Position numbers and translations under genes: made by a program. A stretch of 58,213 nt of DNA, from positions 1 to 58,213 of the forward strand of contig JADHSC010000012.1 in NCBI GenBank assembly GCA_016777125.1, read 5' to 3'. Positions 41,423 to 51,596 of the stretch are shown one piece after another. The notes beneath the pieces are model-generated. The model did not search any database. It was not told where the DNA came from and saw only the letters and a list, made by a program, of their open reading frames with translations. Source of the DNA: Candidatus Poseidoniaceae archaeon. Lineage in GTDB: Archaea; Thermoplasmatota; Poseidoniia; Poseidoniales; Poseidoniaceae. Numbering within the stretch: the stretch's first letter is position 1; each line of letters starts with the position of its first letter.

Positions 41423-44148
41423 AGTTTGTCGCACGCTTCTTGATTGTAATCATGCTCTTGGTTATTTTTTCACCACTCACATCAAACGATGCACAAGCTT
41501 CTGAACATACGCCTTCAACGATGACCACATTCTCGTTCAAGGGTTTTGCAAGCGAGGCATTCGTCGTTGGTGAATGGAATTGGAGCGACAATATTCCGAT
41601 GACTGAACAGAACGGTATTTGGACGGCTGAAGTAGAACTGCAGGAGGGACTCTATTGCTACAAATTCTTCGTTGATGGAGAGTTCATCTTTGATCCAATG
41701 AATTCAGAACGTTCCTATTGTGAAAATATTGAAAATTCGCTTGTTCGTGTTCGTAATCATCTGCGACCGCAATTCAGTGCTGAATTGATGAACCAATCGC
41801 TTGTTGTAACCTATCAACCAGGCTCCTCCGGAGCCGCCTTTAGCGGAACTCCATCCGCTATTTCAGGTGCTGTCTGGGATGCTCAAGAGATGACTTGGAC
41901 GTATGATGTAAGTGGATTCGATGATGGTAAGCACACCCTGAAAATCGATGGATTGGATGTTGATGGAAATCCAGCTTATGACTTGCTCGTGCCATTCTGG
42001 ACAGGTCCGAGTATTGATTTCGAATGGCAAGACGCACTCATCTACATGGTCATGACCGACCGATTTGTTAATGGAAATACATCGAACGATGAACCCATGG
42101 TTGGTGCAGCACAAGGGGCTGATTGGCAAGGGGGAGACTTTGCTGGGGTAACCCAGATGATTGAATCCGGTTATTTCGATGAATTAGGCGTCGGAGCTCT
42201 TTGGCTTTCTCCCTTCAATACGGCGGCTAACGGAACTGGAAAGGCTGGGGATGGCGTTCATGATGTATCGGCTTTCCATGGTTATTGGCCAACGGAACCA
42301 CGAGGCATTGAGCCCAAACTTGGAACTGAAGAAGAACTCCATGCACTTGTTGAAGCAGCCCACGATCGTGACATTCGTATCATGATGGATTTTGTTGTCA
42401 ACCATGTTCATGAGCAACATACCTACCATGAAGAGCATCCAGAATGGTTCAATGCTGGTTGCATTTGTGGTTCTGCAGACTGTGATTGGACCGAGCATCG
42501 CTTGGATTGCCAATTCACATCGTACATGCCTGATGTCAATTGGAAGATTCGTAATGCTTCTGAACAATTCATTGATGATGCACTCTGGTGGCTTGAAACC
42601 TATGATCTTGATGGGCTGCGAATTGATGCAGTGAAACACGTCGAAGATTTGGCCACGAGAAATTTAGTAGCCCAAGTCAACGAACGATTTGAGACGGTTG
42701 GAACGGATTACTATCTCAAAGGTGAAACAGCGATGGGTTGGGAAGGTCACTCGCTCCAAGACAATCAAGAACAGTATGGAGCAATCAATGCGTACATGGG
42801 TGAAGATGGGTTGGACGGTCAAGCTGACTTTGTTCTCTATCATGCAGTTGTCGACAATGTTTTCGTTTCTGGTAATGAGAATTACATGCATCTCGATTAT
42901 TGGACCAACCGAAGTCAAGATCAATATCTCGATGGCTCAATTATGGTTCCATATGTTGGTAGTCATGATGTGCCTCGATTAACGAGCCGAGCAGATTCTG
43001 GAACCAATGATGCTTTCAATCAATGGGTAGAAGATGGGCTTCCTGGTCAACCAGGTGATATCTCTGCCTACAATGCAGCCATGCAAGCATATGGCTGGTT
43101 GTTGACAACACCCGGCGCTCCACTTCTCTACTATGGAGATGAATACGGAGAATACGGGGGCGCAGATCCTGATAATCGACATATGTATCGAAATGAAAGT
43201 TTGTGGAGTACAATGGAAACACAATTGTTTGAGAACATATCAGAACTTGGTAAATTACGCTCCGAATCGATCGCATTACAACGTGGTGAATACAGTACAA
43301 GATTAGCAATGACGAATCTCTTGGTCTACAATATGACACATGATGACCAGGTCATGTCCATTGTCCTCAATCGCGGTGCTCCGACGACTGTGAGTGGTTT
43401 TGAAAGCAACGATGTTGTTCGCTTTGGTGAATCTGAAATGCTCGATGGTACACTTTCAGTAGGAGCACATTCTGTGACCGTTATCGAACTCGATGCTGAC
43501 GTTATTGTGGCTCCTGCCTACGGTTGTACAGATTCAGCAGCAACGAATTTTGACGCATCGGCTACTGAAGACGATGGATCCTGTGAATATCCTCAAGAAC
43601 CAATCCTCGGTTGTACTGATAGCACAGCAACAAATTTTGACGCTGAGGCGACCCAAGATGATGGTAATTGCCAGTATGAAACTGACCCCGTTGACCAATG
43701 CGCCAATGTATTCTGTGATGTATGCCCTGATGGATGGATAACGCTGCCAACTGAGGAGGGCGAATGTTGCCCAAGTTGTCAGGAGCCCACTGAAAATAAC
43801 CAAACAAATACTACAAATCAAACGAGTTCAAACAATGAAACACAATTGCCCGATTCAACCAACGAAACGAACGGGAATCAATCAGTTTCTGATGAAATGA
43901 AAACGTGTGAAGGATGTTGTGGCGATACATTCGAGGTTACTATCGATGAACCATGTCCAACTCCGGCTTGTTCGACGTGTGAAGATTCACAGGGAAGTGA
44001 ATCGAAATCTTCCACTGTTGTATTAACACAATCACTGTTGATTGGAGGCATTATTCTTGCAGCAATCGTTCTCGTATTTACAAGGAAGAGAAGTAATTTT
44101 CAAGATGAAGACACGTTAAATTTAGAATCGAACGATCAAGAAAATTGA
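41419..44148 (+). CDS. Surface-anchored GH13 alpha-amylase family enzyme
   Basis: 909 residues. Signal peptide (1-28), then an N-terminal CBM48/CBM20-like sandwich (about 35-115; VVGEWNWSDNIPM, YCYKFFVDGEF). The GH13 barrel spans about 205-600 with ALWLSPFN, MMDFVVNHVHEQH, GLRIDAVKH (nucleophile Asp near 403), LKGETAMG (acid/base Glu near 436) and YVGSHDVPRL (third Asp near 516). After the C-terminal sandwich come two repeats CTDSxATNFDAxATxDDGxC (about 701-755), a Cys-rich VWC-like stretch, an Asn/Thr glycosylation-type linker and a final helix with a basic stop (about 870-890). Probably an endo- or exo-alpha-glucan hydrolase on the cell surface. Its last 13 bp overlap the convergent phosphorylase gene. 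Confidence 0.92.
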   Translation: MKFVARFLIVIMLLVIFSPLTSNDAQASEHTPSTMTTFSFKGFASEAFVVGEWNWSDNIPMTEQNGIWTAEVELQEGLYCYKFFVDGEFIFDPMNSERSYCENIENSLVRVRNHLRPQFSAELMNQSLVVTYQPGSSGAAFSGTPSAISGAVWDAQEMTWTYDVSGFDDGKHTLKIDGLDVDGNPAYDLLVPFWTGPSIDFEWQDALIYMVMTDRFVNGNTSNDEPMVGAAQGADWQGGDFAGVTQMIESGYFDELGVGALWLSPFNTAANGTGKAGDGVHDVSAFHGYWPTEPRGIEPKLGTEEELHALVEAAHDRDIRIMMDFVVNHVHEQHTYHEEHPEWFNAGCICGSADCDWTEHRLDCQFTSYMPDVNWKIRNASEQFIDDALWWLETYDLDGLRIDAVKHVEDLATRNLVAQVNERFETVGTDYYLKGETAMGWEGHSLQDNQEQYGAINAYMGEDGLDGQADFVLYHAVVDNVFVSGNENYMHLDYWTNRSQDQYLDGSIMVPYVGSHDVPRLTSRADSGTNDAFNQWVEDGLPGQPGDISAYNAAMQAYGWLLTTPGAPLLYYGDEYGEYGGADPDNRHMYRNESLWSTMETQLFENISELGKLRSESIALQRGEYSTRLAMTNLLVYNMTHDDQVMSIVLNRGAPTTVSGFESNDVVRFGESEMLDGTLSVGAHSVTVIELDADVIVAPAYGCTDSAATNFDASATEDDGSCEYPQEPILGCTDSTATNFDAEATQDDGNCQYETDPVDQCANVFCDVCPDGWITLPTEEGECCPSCQEPTENNQTNTTNQTSSNNETQLPDSTNETNGNQSVSDEMKTCEGCCGDTFEVTIDEPCPTPACSTCEDSQGSESKSSTVVLTQSLLIGGIILAAIVLVFTRKRSNFQDEDTLNLESNDQEN

Positions 44149-45782
44149 TTGTAAAATTCAAGATAATCTTGAATCATACGCTGTCCAGTAAAGCCTGCCG
44201 ATGCGACAATACTTGCCTTCATCATCTCAGCCCATCCATCTTGGTCATTTTCCCATAGCGGTATGACCTCATGTTCAAGCACGTTGTAGATGTTGTTTGC
44301 ATCTCGCTCATCATCCCGATCGTCTTCACCTTCACCAATCGCCCATCCATTCACGCCATGAACACAGGCTTCAGGCCACCATCCATCAAGAATCGAACAA
44401 TTTGGAACTCCATTCATGGCTGCTTTCATGCCCGATGTTCCTGATGCTTCCATTGGTCGAATCGGATTGTTTAACCAAATGTCAACCCCACTCGTCATCA
44501 TCAAACCGGTTTTCATGTCATAATTTTCAATGAAAGCTACTGGAATATCGTCTTCAATTTGTTCGGCAGAAGCGAAAATATCACGAATCAATTGCTTACC
44601 ACCCTGATCTCTTGGATGTGCCTTCCCAGAGAACACGAATTGAATTTTTCCAGCGCCAATTGCCTGCAATCGCTTGAGATCTCTGAACACGAGATTTGCT
44701 CGCTTATAGGTTGCAAACCGTCGTGCAAAACCGATAGTCAATCGGTTTGATTCAAGTTCAACACCTGTTGTTGTGCGTACGTAATCACGTAACTCTTGAC
44801 GCGCCTGAGCCCTTGCTTGAAGAAGATTGGTTGTTGGGGTTGAAGATGCATGTTCAAGCTCCGTTGGGCTCATCTTCCATCCGTTTAGATGCTCATCAAA
44901 GAACGATGCCATCGCTGGTGCTGTCCACGTGATGTGATGGACGCCATTCGTGATGGGTTGGATCTTTTGATCAAACATCGTCATTGCAACATCAGCGTTT
45001 AATTTGGAAACAGCATTCACGGTGGTTGAAAGTGAAACAGCAAGATGTGACATTGAACAGCGACTTGCATCTTCTGGATCGCCTGCACTTCTCACCAATT
45101 CCTTCGCATCAGTCGGTAACAAGTCCCCAATGACTTCCTCAACCAATGACCAATCGAATCGGTCGTGTCCTGCTGGAACAGGTGTGTGTGTTGTAAACAG
45201 GCTGCGTTGTGCTAATTGTTCACGGCTCCAACCCCGATTCAACAGCTCAAGCATTGCGAATGTGCAATGGCCTTCATTCAAATGAAGTCCATTCAGTTCG
45301 ACCTCCAAATGATCAAACAATTGAACGCCTCCAACACCGAGTACGTATTCTTGTCGAATTCGCACACCATCATCACCTCCATACAATCTTGATGAGAGGT
45401 CCTGGTGCTGGATTGCGTTTTCCGGATGCCGCGTGTCCATGAAATAAACGGGAACCATGTGGCCTGATTGGCCAAGGATTTCAGCCATCCAAACATAAGC
45501 AAACAGTGGTTTTCCATCAAGTTCGAGGTCGAGAACGATGTCTGTTTTGGTGAGAAGGTGGTTCATATCGAGTTCAGGAAATGTTTCGGTTTGGATTCCA
45601 GCATCGTCAATATGTTGCCGTGCATATCCTTGATGGTAAAGGAGTGTTACTGCAACCAGAGGTATACCTGCATCGGCTGCTGATTTGACATGGTCTCCAG
45701 CAAGAACTCCTAATCCTCCTGAATATGTGTGTAATTCGGACCAGAGGCCAATCTCAGCAGTGAAATACCCTATTGCTGTCAT
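44136..45782 (-). CDS. glgP: Alpha-glucan phosphorylase, short form (GT35)
   Basis: 548 residues, much shorter than animal or E. coli phosphorylases (about 800) but typical of the short archaeal/bacterial alpha-glucan phosphorylase group. Markers: YFTAEIGLWSELHTYSGGLG at the N-terminus, THTPVPAGHDRF, the FARRFATYKRANL nucleotide-like segment and the PLP lysine in EASGTSGMKAAMNG. It uses phosphate to split terminal alpha-1,4 glucose units into glucose-1-phosphate in the cytoplasm. It follows malQ on the minus strand with a 45-bp gap, so the two probably share a transcript. Confidence 0.92.
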   Translation of the reverse strand: MTAIGYFTAEIGLWSELHTYSGGLGVLAGDHVKSAADAGIPLVAVTLLYHQGYARQHIDDAGIQTETFPELDMNHLLTKTDIVLDLELDGKPLFAYVWMAEILGQSGHMVPVYFMDTRHPENAIQHQDLSSRLYGGDDGVRIRQEYVLGVGGVQLFDHLEVELNGLHLNEGHCTFAMLELLNRGWSREQLAQRSLFTTHTPVPAGHDRFDWSLVEEVIGDLLPTDAKELVRSAGDPEDASRCSMSHLAVSLSTTVNAVSKLNADVAMTMFDQKIQPITNGVHHITWTAPAMASFFDEHLNGWKMSPTELEHASSTPTTNLLQARAQARQELRDYVRTTTGVELESNRLTIGFARRFATYKRANLVFRDLKRLQAIGAGKIQFVFSGKAHPRDQGGKQLIRDIFASAEQIEDDIPVAFIENYDMKTGLMMTSGVDIWLNNPIRPMEASGTSGMKAAMNGVPNCSILDGWWPEACVHGVNGWAIGEGEDDRDDERDANNIYNVLEHEVIPLWENDQDGWAEMMKASIVASAGFTGQRMIQDYLEFYNQFS

Positions 45783-45827
45783 ATCCAGCCGTTAACCAAT
45801 GGGATTATGAGATATGCGGAGGCTTAA

Positions 45828-47075
45828 CTAGACAAGTAAATCAGTCCAATCAAATCTCCATTCCCAATTTCCTTCGATAGTGCCGGGAGCGTTCATTCGT
45901 GATGATGAATCGAGTTCGAGTAAGTCTTGTATCGGAATAATGCACGTGTTAGCATTTGTTGACTGAGCAAGTCGGAGCATTGTTTGCAGCGGTTTTTCGC
46001 CTTCTTGAGCCATGTCAGAAAGATTGGATTTAACTTCAGTACTTGCTTCCTCATACCAACCGATGGTTGTATCATTGTCGTGTGTACCTGTGTAGACAAT
46101 TTGATCAGATACGATGTTTCGAGGATGATGAGGATTCTTCTTTAAATCGCCTTCAAAACCAAACTGTAGAACTGCCATTCCATGAAGTTCGTATCTCTTA
46201 CGCAGGTTGATGACATCCTGTGGGATTATACCCAAATCTTCGGCAATAATTTGATTTGGAGCAGTGGTACACTCAAGTAATGCCTCCAATAGTTTGTCTT
46301 TTGGTCCGTCTTGCCAAAATCCGTTTCTGGCATGATCGTCACTACGAGGTATTGCCCAACTTGAGTGAAAGCCTCGGAAATGGTCAATACGAACGTTATC
46401 ATAAAGCCGTAGCATTCGCTTAATTCGTTCTTTCCACCACGTCCAATTCTCTTTTTCATGAGCACTCCAGTCATACAACACGGTTCCCCATCGTTGTCCA
46501 TCTTCGCTAAAATAATCAGGAGGAACACCTGCTACAAACTCTGGATGTCCATTTTCATCGAGAAGAAATAATTCACGATGAGCCCAGACATCAGCAGAGT
46601 CATGTGAGACAAAGATTGGGCAATCTCCTGTAATCTGGATATTGTTCGCGTTTGCATAGTCCTTGAGATTGTTCCAGCTTGACTGAAATTGTTCTTGGTC
46701 CTCTATGTGATCCGAGATATGTTCTCTCCAAGTCGCCATGGCTTCAGGATATCGATCTCGCAATTCTACCGGCCATTCATACCAAGGCAGGCCATTTTGA
46801 GATTTCTTGATAGCAGAGTAAAGTGCCCAGTCTTCAAGCCAGTAACGTTCTTGCGATAAATCACAAATTCTTTCTTCATGGTTCAGTTCTGACCAGCCTG
46901 CAAATGCAGATGGAGAAGCATAAGGTGAGCCAAATCGGTCGGGAGGAGTAAGCGGGAGTATTTGCCACACATCAAATCCTTTTTTTGAAAGCCAGTCTAT
47001 GAAACGAGGGCCGCTGGAAATGTCTCCAGAAGGGAGAGAAGTAATGTGACACAGCACACCACGGCTTTTGGACAT
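45828..47075 (-). CDS. malQ: 4-alpha-glucanotransferase (GH77, amylomaltase)
   Basis: 415 residues, shorter than the usual ~500-residue amylomaltase. Key parts: SLPSGD at the N-terminus, GDCPIFVSHDSADVWAH, PPDYFSEDGQRWG, the nucleophile Asp in VRIDHFRGF, the acid/base Glu in IIAEDLG and the third acid in TGTHDNDT. It transfers maltooligosaccharide chains, releasing glucose and rebuilding longer chains that the neighbouring phosphorylase can use. Divergent from the GH57 gene with a 51-bp gap. Length loss appears spread over the inserted subdomains rather than at one end. Confidence 0.93.
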   Translation of the reverse strand: MSKSRGVLCHITSLPSGDISSGPRFIDWLSKKGFDVWQILPLTPPDRFGSPYASPSAFAGWSELNHEERICDLSQERYWLEDWALYSAIKKSQNGLPWYEWPVELRDRYPEAMATWREHISDHIEDQEQFQSSWNNLKDYANANNIQITGDCPIFVSHDSADVWAHRELFLLDENGHPEFVAGVPPDYFSEDGQRWGTVLYDWSAHEKENWTWWKERIKRMLRLYDNVRIDHFRGFHSSWAIPRSDDHARNGFWQDGPKDKLLEALLECTTAPNQIIAEDLGIIPQDVINLRKRYELHGMAVLQFGFEGDLKKNPHHPRNIVSDQIVYTGTHDNDTTIGWYEEASTEVKSNLSDMAQEGEKPLQTMLRLAQSTNANTCIIPIQDLLELDSSSRMNAPGTIEGNWEWRFDWTDLLV

Positions 47076-47098
47076 AGCATCAAATGAGCGATAAAGCC

Positions 47099-47110
47099 TT
47101 TTTATTTATC
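47099..47110 (+). promoter_or_regulatory. Candidate TATA box in the malQ / GH57 divergent region
   Basis: TTTTTATTTATC is centred about 23 bp before the GH57 start at 47127, the spacing for a leaderless archaeal transcript. Read on the other strand the same AT block (GATAAATAAAAA) lies about 24-35 bp upstream of the malQ start at 47075. It could serve both genes, giving co-regulation of the surface enzyme and the cytoplasmic enzymes. Inferred from position and composition only. Confidence 0.5.
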
Positions 47111-47126
47111 ACTCCGACGTTATCTC

Positions 47127-50100
47127 ATGCGGACAAAGGCGATTATGCTGTGTGCGATTTTTATTGCCTCTTCTTTTTGTTCAATGGTGACGGCCACAAC
47201 GCCTGATGATATCACCATTGACGGTGATATGACCGATTGGCCAACAGATTCTCTGATGGAATCTAACCTAAACGGAATTGATCTTTTCATGACATGGAAT
47301 TCCTCCAACCTTTTCATTGGTTGGAATGGAACTGATTGGAAATCGACCTTTGAAGGAGCGGACTTTTTCGTATATCTCAATACATCAGTAGGTGGTTCAG
47401 TTCTGAGTAAAGAATGGGGCTTTTCCCATACATTACCATTTGAAGCCAACCATGGATTTGTTTTGGAAGATGACTCCTACTTCAGTCACATAAGTCATGA
47501 TGGCAGTTCTTGGGTTGATCAATCCACTTCAGTGGATGTTTATACTGGTTGGAGTGGTAATCCATTTACTGAGATCTCGCTGCCTTGGAACGCTCTAGGT
47601 TCACCCACTCAGGTGGATGTCATCATCTATGCGCAATGGCAAGATGAAGGAAATGTTTGGGCTTCGTTTCCTAGTCCAAATCCTGCCTCAAATAACGGTG
47701 CAGAAACCTTTACTCATGCTTGGAGAATCAGTGATGTAGATGCATCATCCATTCCTCAACAATTACCAGTGATTGAACCTGAATCGGTGGGTAAAGTGGA
47801 TGATGCATTGAATCTTGCAATTGTATTTCACCAACATCAACCCTACTACAAAAACAAACTAACTGGGATGTATGAGATGCCTTGGGTCCGAGTCCATGGG
47901 ATGACCGAATATGTCGATTCACCAGGTATTCTTTCACAAACAGGAACGAAAGTAACGTACAATTTAGTCCCGTCATTTATTGAGCAATTGGTTGATTATC
48001 ACAGAAATGAAACTCTTGACGTTCATACGGATATCGCAAAACGGTCTTGGGCAAACGGAGGATATCCAAATGCTACAGATCTCGAACTCCATACGATGCA
48101 ATTTCAGTCGTTTTGGAACAGTGGTTGGATTTACAACGTGACTCAAGAGGACACGAAGCTTGGATGGCTTTATCCTTCCAGTTCTCGGTACAAGGAACTG
48201 TATGATGAGACATTGCACAATCTCAAACCTGCAACGATTATGGATGACGATTTACTTCCTGCAGCCGACTTCCTTGACTTGCAAGTCTTGTGGTATCTCT
48301 ATCAGTTCTCTCCAGATTATGTACTAGGCGAATACAACCAAAGCCATCGTGATCAAGGTCTCATCGATTTGTTTATGCAGAATGGGAATTATGATTTGGA
48401 TGACTTAAACTATGTTTTAGACGCACAACACGCACATATGGCAAACATTCTACCCATGTATAGTGAGTTGGCAAATAATGGTCAAGTTGAACTGACAACA
48501 ACGCCGTATTATCATCCAATTATGCCATTGTTGATGATGGATGGATGGACAATGGAAGATGGTATTAGAGTCAACAAAGATGCTTGGCCTGAAGACGTTC
48601 AAAATCATCTTGTTACAGGAATGAATCTCTTTGAGGAAGAGCTTGGATATCAGCCAGTCGGAATGTGGCCAAGCGAACAAGCAGTTTCACCTGCAATGGT
48701 TCAACCCGTCACCGATGTAGGGGTTGAATGGATGGTTACTGATGAAGAACTTCTGAAGCAATCCACGGATGTAAACGGCAATCTGATCAATGTAGAATCT
48801 GCATCGAATCTTGCAACTCCTTGGACGGTTACAGGCGAAGACGGAGGAGAGATTTCTGTGATCTTCAGGGATCGAGTTATTTCAGATCGAATTGCTTTCC
48901 AATATGGAACAATGACGCCTGAGGCTGCAGTTTCTGATTTCATTGCATACATCGATAATATCCGTCAACAACTTCTCGACGAAGGCGAAGACCCATCCGA
49001 GCATTTGCTAACAGTGGCTCTCGACGGTGAAAACTGGATGTTCATGTCAGAATTTCAGCATCATGACAATGCAAGGCCGTTCATGGCTGAATGGTATGGC
49101 CGTCTTGCAGATCATCCAACAATCGTCACAACGACTCCATCAGAGTTTCTAGAAAAGAATACGACATTACCTGAAATTCAAGCAATTGGAACGGGTTCAT
49201 GGATTGATGGAACCCTAAGGACTTGGGCTGGAGAAGAAGAGGAGAGTCTTGGATGGCAACGTTTGATTGAGGCTCGACAAGAATTGGTTGCATTCGAGGA
49301 AGTGAATCCAAATCATCCAGGCCTTACTGCTGCTTGGGAATCACTCTACATTGCTGAAGGAAGCGACTGGTATTGGTGGTATGGGCTGGACCAAGATAGT
49401 GGATACGATGAAAATTGGGATGTTTTATTCAAGGTACATCTCTCAAATATCTACAGGGCAGTAAATCTTGAATTGCCACCATACTTGCAAGATTTGTGGA
49501 CAAACCCTGCCATCCCCACGACCCCAGTATCTGGTATTATCGAGCCGATGATCGATGGTGTAGCATTGCCCGGTGAATGGGATGGTTCTGCACAATATGA
49601 TGCTCCAGTATCTGGAGGTACCTTTGATATTGACCAATTTTTCATAGGTTATGATTCATCAAATGTATTTGTTCGAATTGATGCTGATACTCCTACAGAC
49701 TTTGAGACTCAATCTTCAAATGGAGATGCACCAGATCTTGCAATCTACTTCATGCAACCCAATGCCGTGAATTTTAATGAAGCTGAGACGAATTTCCGAA
49801 CCTATTACGGAAATCAAATACTTGGATTCCCATCGAAATATATGGTTGCCTTTGATTTTGATACGCTACGAGACGATGGTCGTGCAAAGTGGAACCTTTT
49901 CACTGCTAAAGGGAAAACTGGCGAGCAAGAACAATGGGTTCTCAGTGGAAGTTCCTCCCTGGGCGACTGTGCAGTTGATGACGTCTACGAATTCATGATT
50001 CCTTGGTCTGAAATTGGCCTATCTCCTCGTTATTCTACACGGGTCAAGGTTGTTTCAGCATGGGCTGAATCACTCGCCTATGGAGATGGTATCGATATGG

Positions 50101-51596
50101 AAATTGCTCCACCCGCACCTGCTGAACTCGTGCTTCCTGATCTTGAGGAATGGGTCACTTTGTTGGTCTTAAATGATACAATAGGGGATGAGACAGGAGA
50201 TGGTGACTACACATATCCGCTTTCAAGCGATTTTGTAACTCCGAATAATGGAGGTCTTTGGGACGCTCAAAAATTAACGATTCGACAAAGTGCATGGAAT
50301 GCGCAATTTATACTTGAGATGGGTGAAATGACCGATATATGGGGTCTTTCAAATGGATTTAGTCATCAAATTGTTCAAATTTATGTCGATCAAGGAAATA
50401 CTTCCTATGGTTCAACCGACATGCTCGATGGAGCTAACGCTGAGATTCACCCAGATTGGGCTTGGGAAGTTGCTGTGAGCGGAACTGGTGAACCAGGTGC
50501 TGTCATGGCTGTTCAATCCTTGACCGGAAGCACTTCCTCCCGTGGTGTTGATGTTTCGGGGGATGCCGCTACGAAAACAATCACTTTCACAGTCAGCAAA
50601 GATGTCATTGGAGATGACATTCCGAACTATCGCTACATCGTTGTGATTGGCAGCCAAGATGGATTTGGAACAGGGAAGTGGAGGGATGTTGATGCAACTG
50701 CAAGCACATGGACTCTTGGTGGTGGTTCAAATCCAGCTCTCGATGATGGAATCGATTATGATCCAAACGTCATCGATATTGTTCTTGATGGTGACGGGCA
50801 AGAAACCATGCTCTCTTCCTATGATGTAGATGGACATGTATACGCACAATTGACTGGATTTGAGATGCCAGAGGTTCCTCAACAGATTTTTGGAGCATCA
50901 GTTGATACAGTGACTTCAAATTCAGCAGTACTTACTTGGTCAACAACAGTTGCTGATGCAACATCAATTCAATACACAACTTCTGAAAATGAGCCTACAG
51001 ATTCTATGTTGCAAAATCAATGGACAGAACTTGGAACTGATCATGCCATTACGTTAACTGGGCTTGAAGTCAATACATCGTATTGGGCCTATATTCGGGC
51101 TAATGATACGGCTGATGTTCTGGTGTCATTCACGACAAGTAACATCGTTGACCTGACACCTCCGGAATTACTCAATTTGGAAGTCGAGGTACTCGATGAT
51201 GGAAAAGCTCGAATCAGTTGGTATACATCCGAAAGTTCGACTGAAGAGATCTTCTTGGATGATACTCTTGTATTTTCTAATCAATTCGCAACCAAGAAGA
51301 ACCATGAATATGTCTCAGAACCTCTTTCAAATGGAGATTGGACACTCCTAGTCAAGAGTTCAGATGCCTCTGGTAACATGAACTCCACAACTCTTTCATT
51401 CACAGTTGATGTTTCATCAACTGGCATCGACCCAGTAGATCCTGTTGTTGATACTGATGATTCTGTTGATGAGGATAAATCGTCTTTGAGTTCATCAGCA
51501 ATTATGCAAATTGGCGGTCTTGTTGCCGTTCTTCTTATTCTCATTGCCTTCATACGAGTAAGAAAAGGAGAGTCCGGTGATGATGAATGGACGTGA
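47127..51596 (+). CDS. Large surface-anchored GH57 amylase/amylopullulanase-type enzyme
   Basis: 1489 residues. Signal peptide (1-25), an N-terminal DOMON/CBM9-like domain (about 25-200), then the GH57 barrel from about 225: HQHQPYY near 235, WPSEQAVSP with the nucleophile Glu near 516 and VALDGENW with the acid/base Asp near 632. A second DOMON-like module (about 800-965), a glucodextranase C-terminal (GBD_C-like) binding module (about 1014-1230), a fibronectin-type III domain (about 1253-1345), an Ig-like domain (about 1345-1430), an Asp/Ser linker and a final helix with a basic end (about 1457-1475) follow. This order is that of archaeal amylopullulanases. It would cut alpha-1,4 and perhaps alpha-1,6 bonds outside the cell while anchored to the membrane. 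Confidence 0.92.
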   Translation: MRTKAIMLCAIFIASSFCSMVTATTPDDITIDGDMTDWPTDSLMESNLNGIDLFMTWNSSNLFIGWNGTDWKSTFEGADFFVYLNTSVGGSVLSKEWGFSHTLPFEANHGFVLEDDSYFSHISHDGSSWVDQSTSVDVYTGWSGNPFTEISLPWNALGSPTQVDVIIYAQWQDEGNVWASFPSPNPASNNGAETFTHAWRISDVDASSIPQQLPVIEPESVGKVDDALNLAIVFHQHQPYYKNKLTGMYEMPWVRVHGMTEYVDSPGILSQTGTKVTYNLVPSFIEQLVDYHRNETLDVHTDIAKRSWANGGYPNATDLELHTMQFQSFWNSGWIYNVTQEDTKLGWLYPSSSRYKELYDETLHNLKPATIMDDDLLPAADFLDLQVLWYLYQFSPDYVLGEYNQSHRDQGLIDLFMQNGNYDLDDLNYVLDAQHAHMANILPMYSELANNGQVELTTTPYYHPIMPLLMMDGWTMEDGIRVNKDAWPEDVQNHLVTGMNLFEEELGYQPVGMWPSEQAVSPAMVQPVTDVGVEWMVTDEELLKQSTDVNGNLINVESASNLATPWTVTGEDGGEISVIFRDRVISDRIAFQYGTMTPEAAVSDFIAYIDNIRQQLLDEGEDPSEHLLTVALDGENWMFMSEFQHHDNARPFMAEWYGRLADHPTIVTTTPSEFLEKNTTLPEIQAIGTGSWIDGTLRTWAGEEEESLGWQRLIEARQELVAFEEVNPNHPGLTAAWESLYIAEGSDWYWWYGLDQDSGYDENWDVLFKVHLSNIYRAVNLELPPYLQDLWTNPAIPTTPVSGIIEPMIDGVALPGEWDGSAQYDAPVSGGTFDIDQFFIGYDSSNVFVRIDADTPTDFETQSSNGDAPDLAIYFMQPNAVNFNEAETNFRTYYGNQILGFPSKYMVAFDFDTLRDDGRAKWNLFTAKGKTGEQEQWVLSGSSSLGDCAVDDVYEFMIPWSEIGLSPRYSTRVKVVSAWAESLAYGDGIDMEIAPPAPAELVLPDLEEWVTLLVLNDTIGDETGDGDYTYPLSSDFVTPNNGGLWDAQKLTIRQSAWNAQFILEMGEMTDIWGLSNGFSHQIVQIYVDQGNTSYGSTDMLDGANAEIHPDWAWEVAVSGTGEPGAVMAVQSLTGSTSSRGVDVSGDAATKTITFTVSKDVIGDDIPNYRYIVVIGSQDGFGTGKWRDVDATASTWTLGGGSNPALDDGIDYDPNVIDIVLDGDGQETMLSSYDVDGHVYAQLTGFEMPEVPQQIFGASVDTVTSNSAVLTWSTTVADATSIQYTTSENEPTDSMLQNQWTELGTDHAITLTGLEVNTSYWAYIRANDTADVLVSFTTSNIVDLTPPELLNLEVEVLDDGKARISWYTSESSTEEIFLDDTLVFSNQFATKKNHEYVSEPLSNGDWTLLVKSSDASGNMNSTTLSFTVDVSSTGIDPVDPVVDTDDSVDEDKSSLSSSAIMQIGGLVAVLLILIAFIRVRKGESGDDEWT

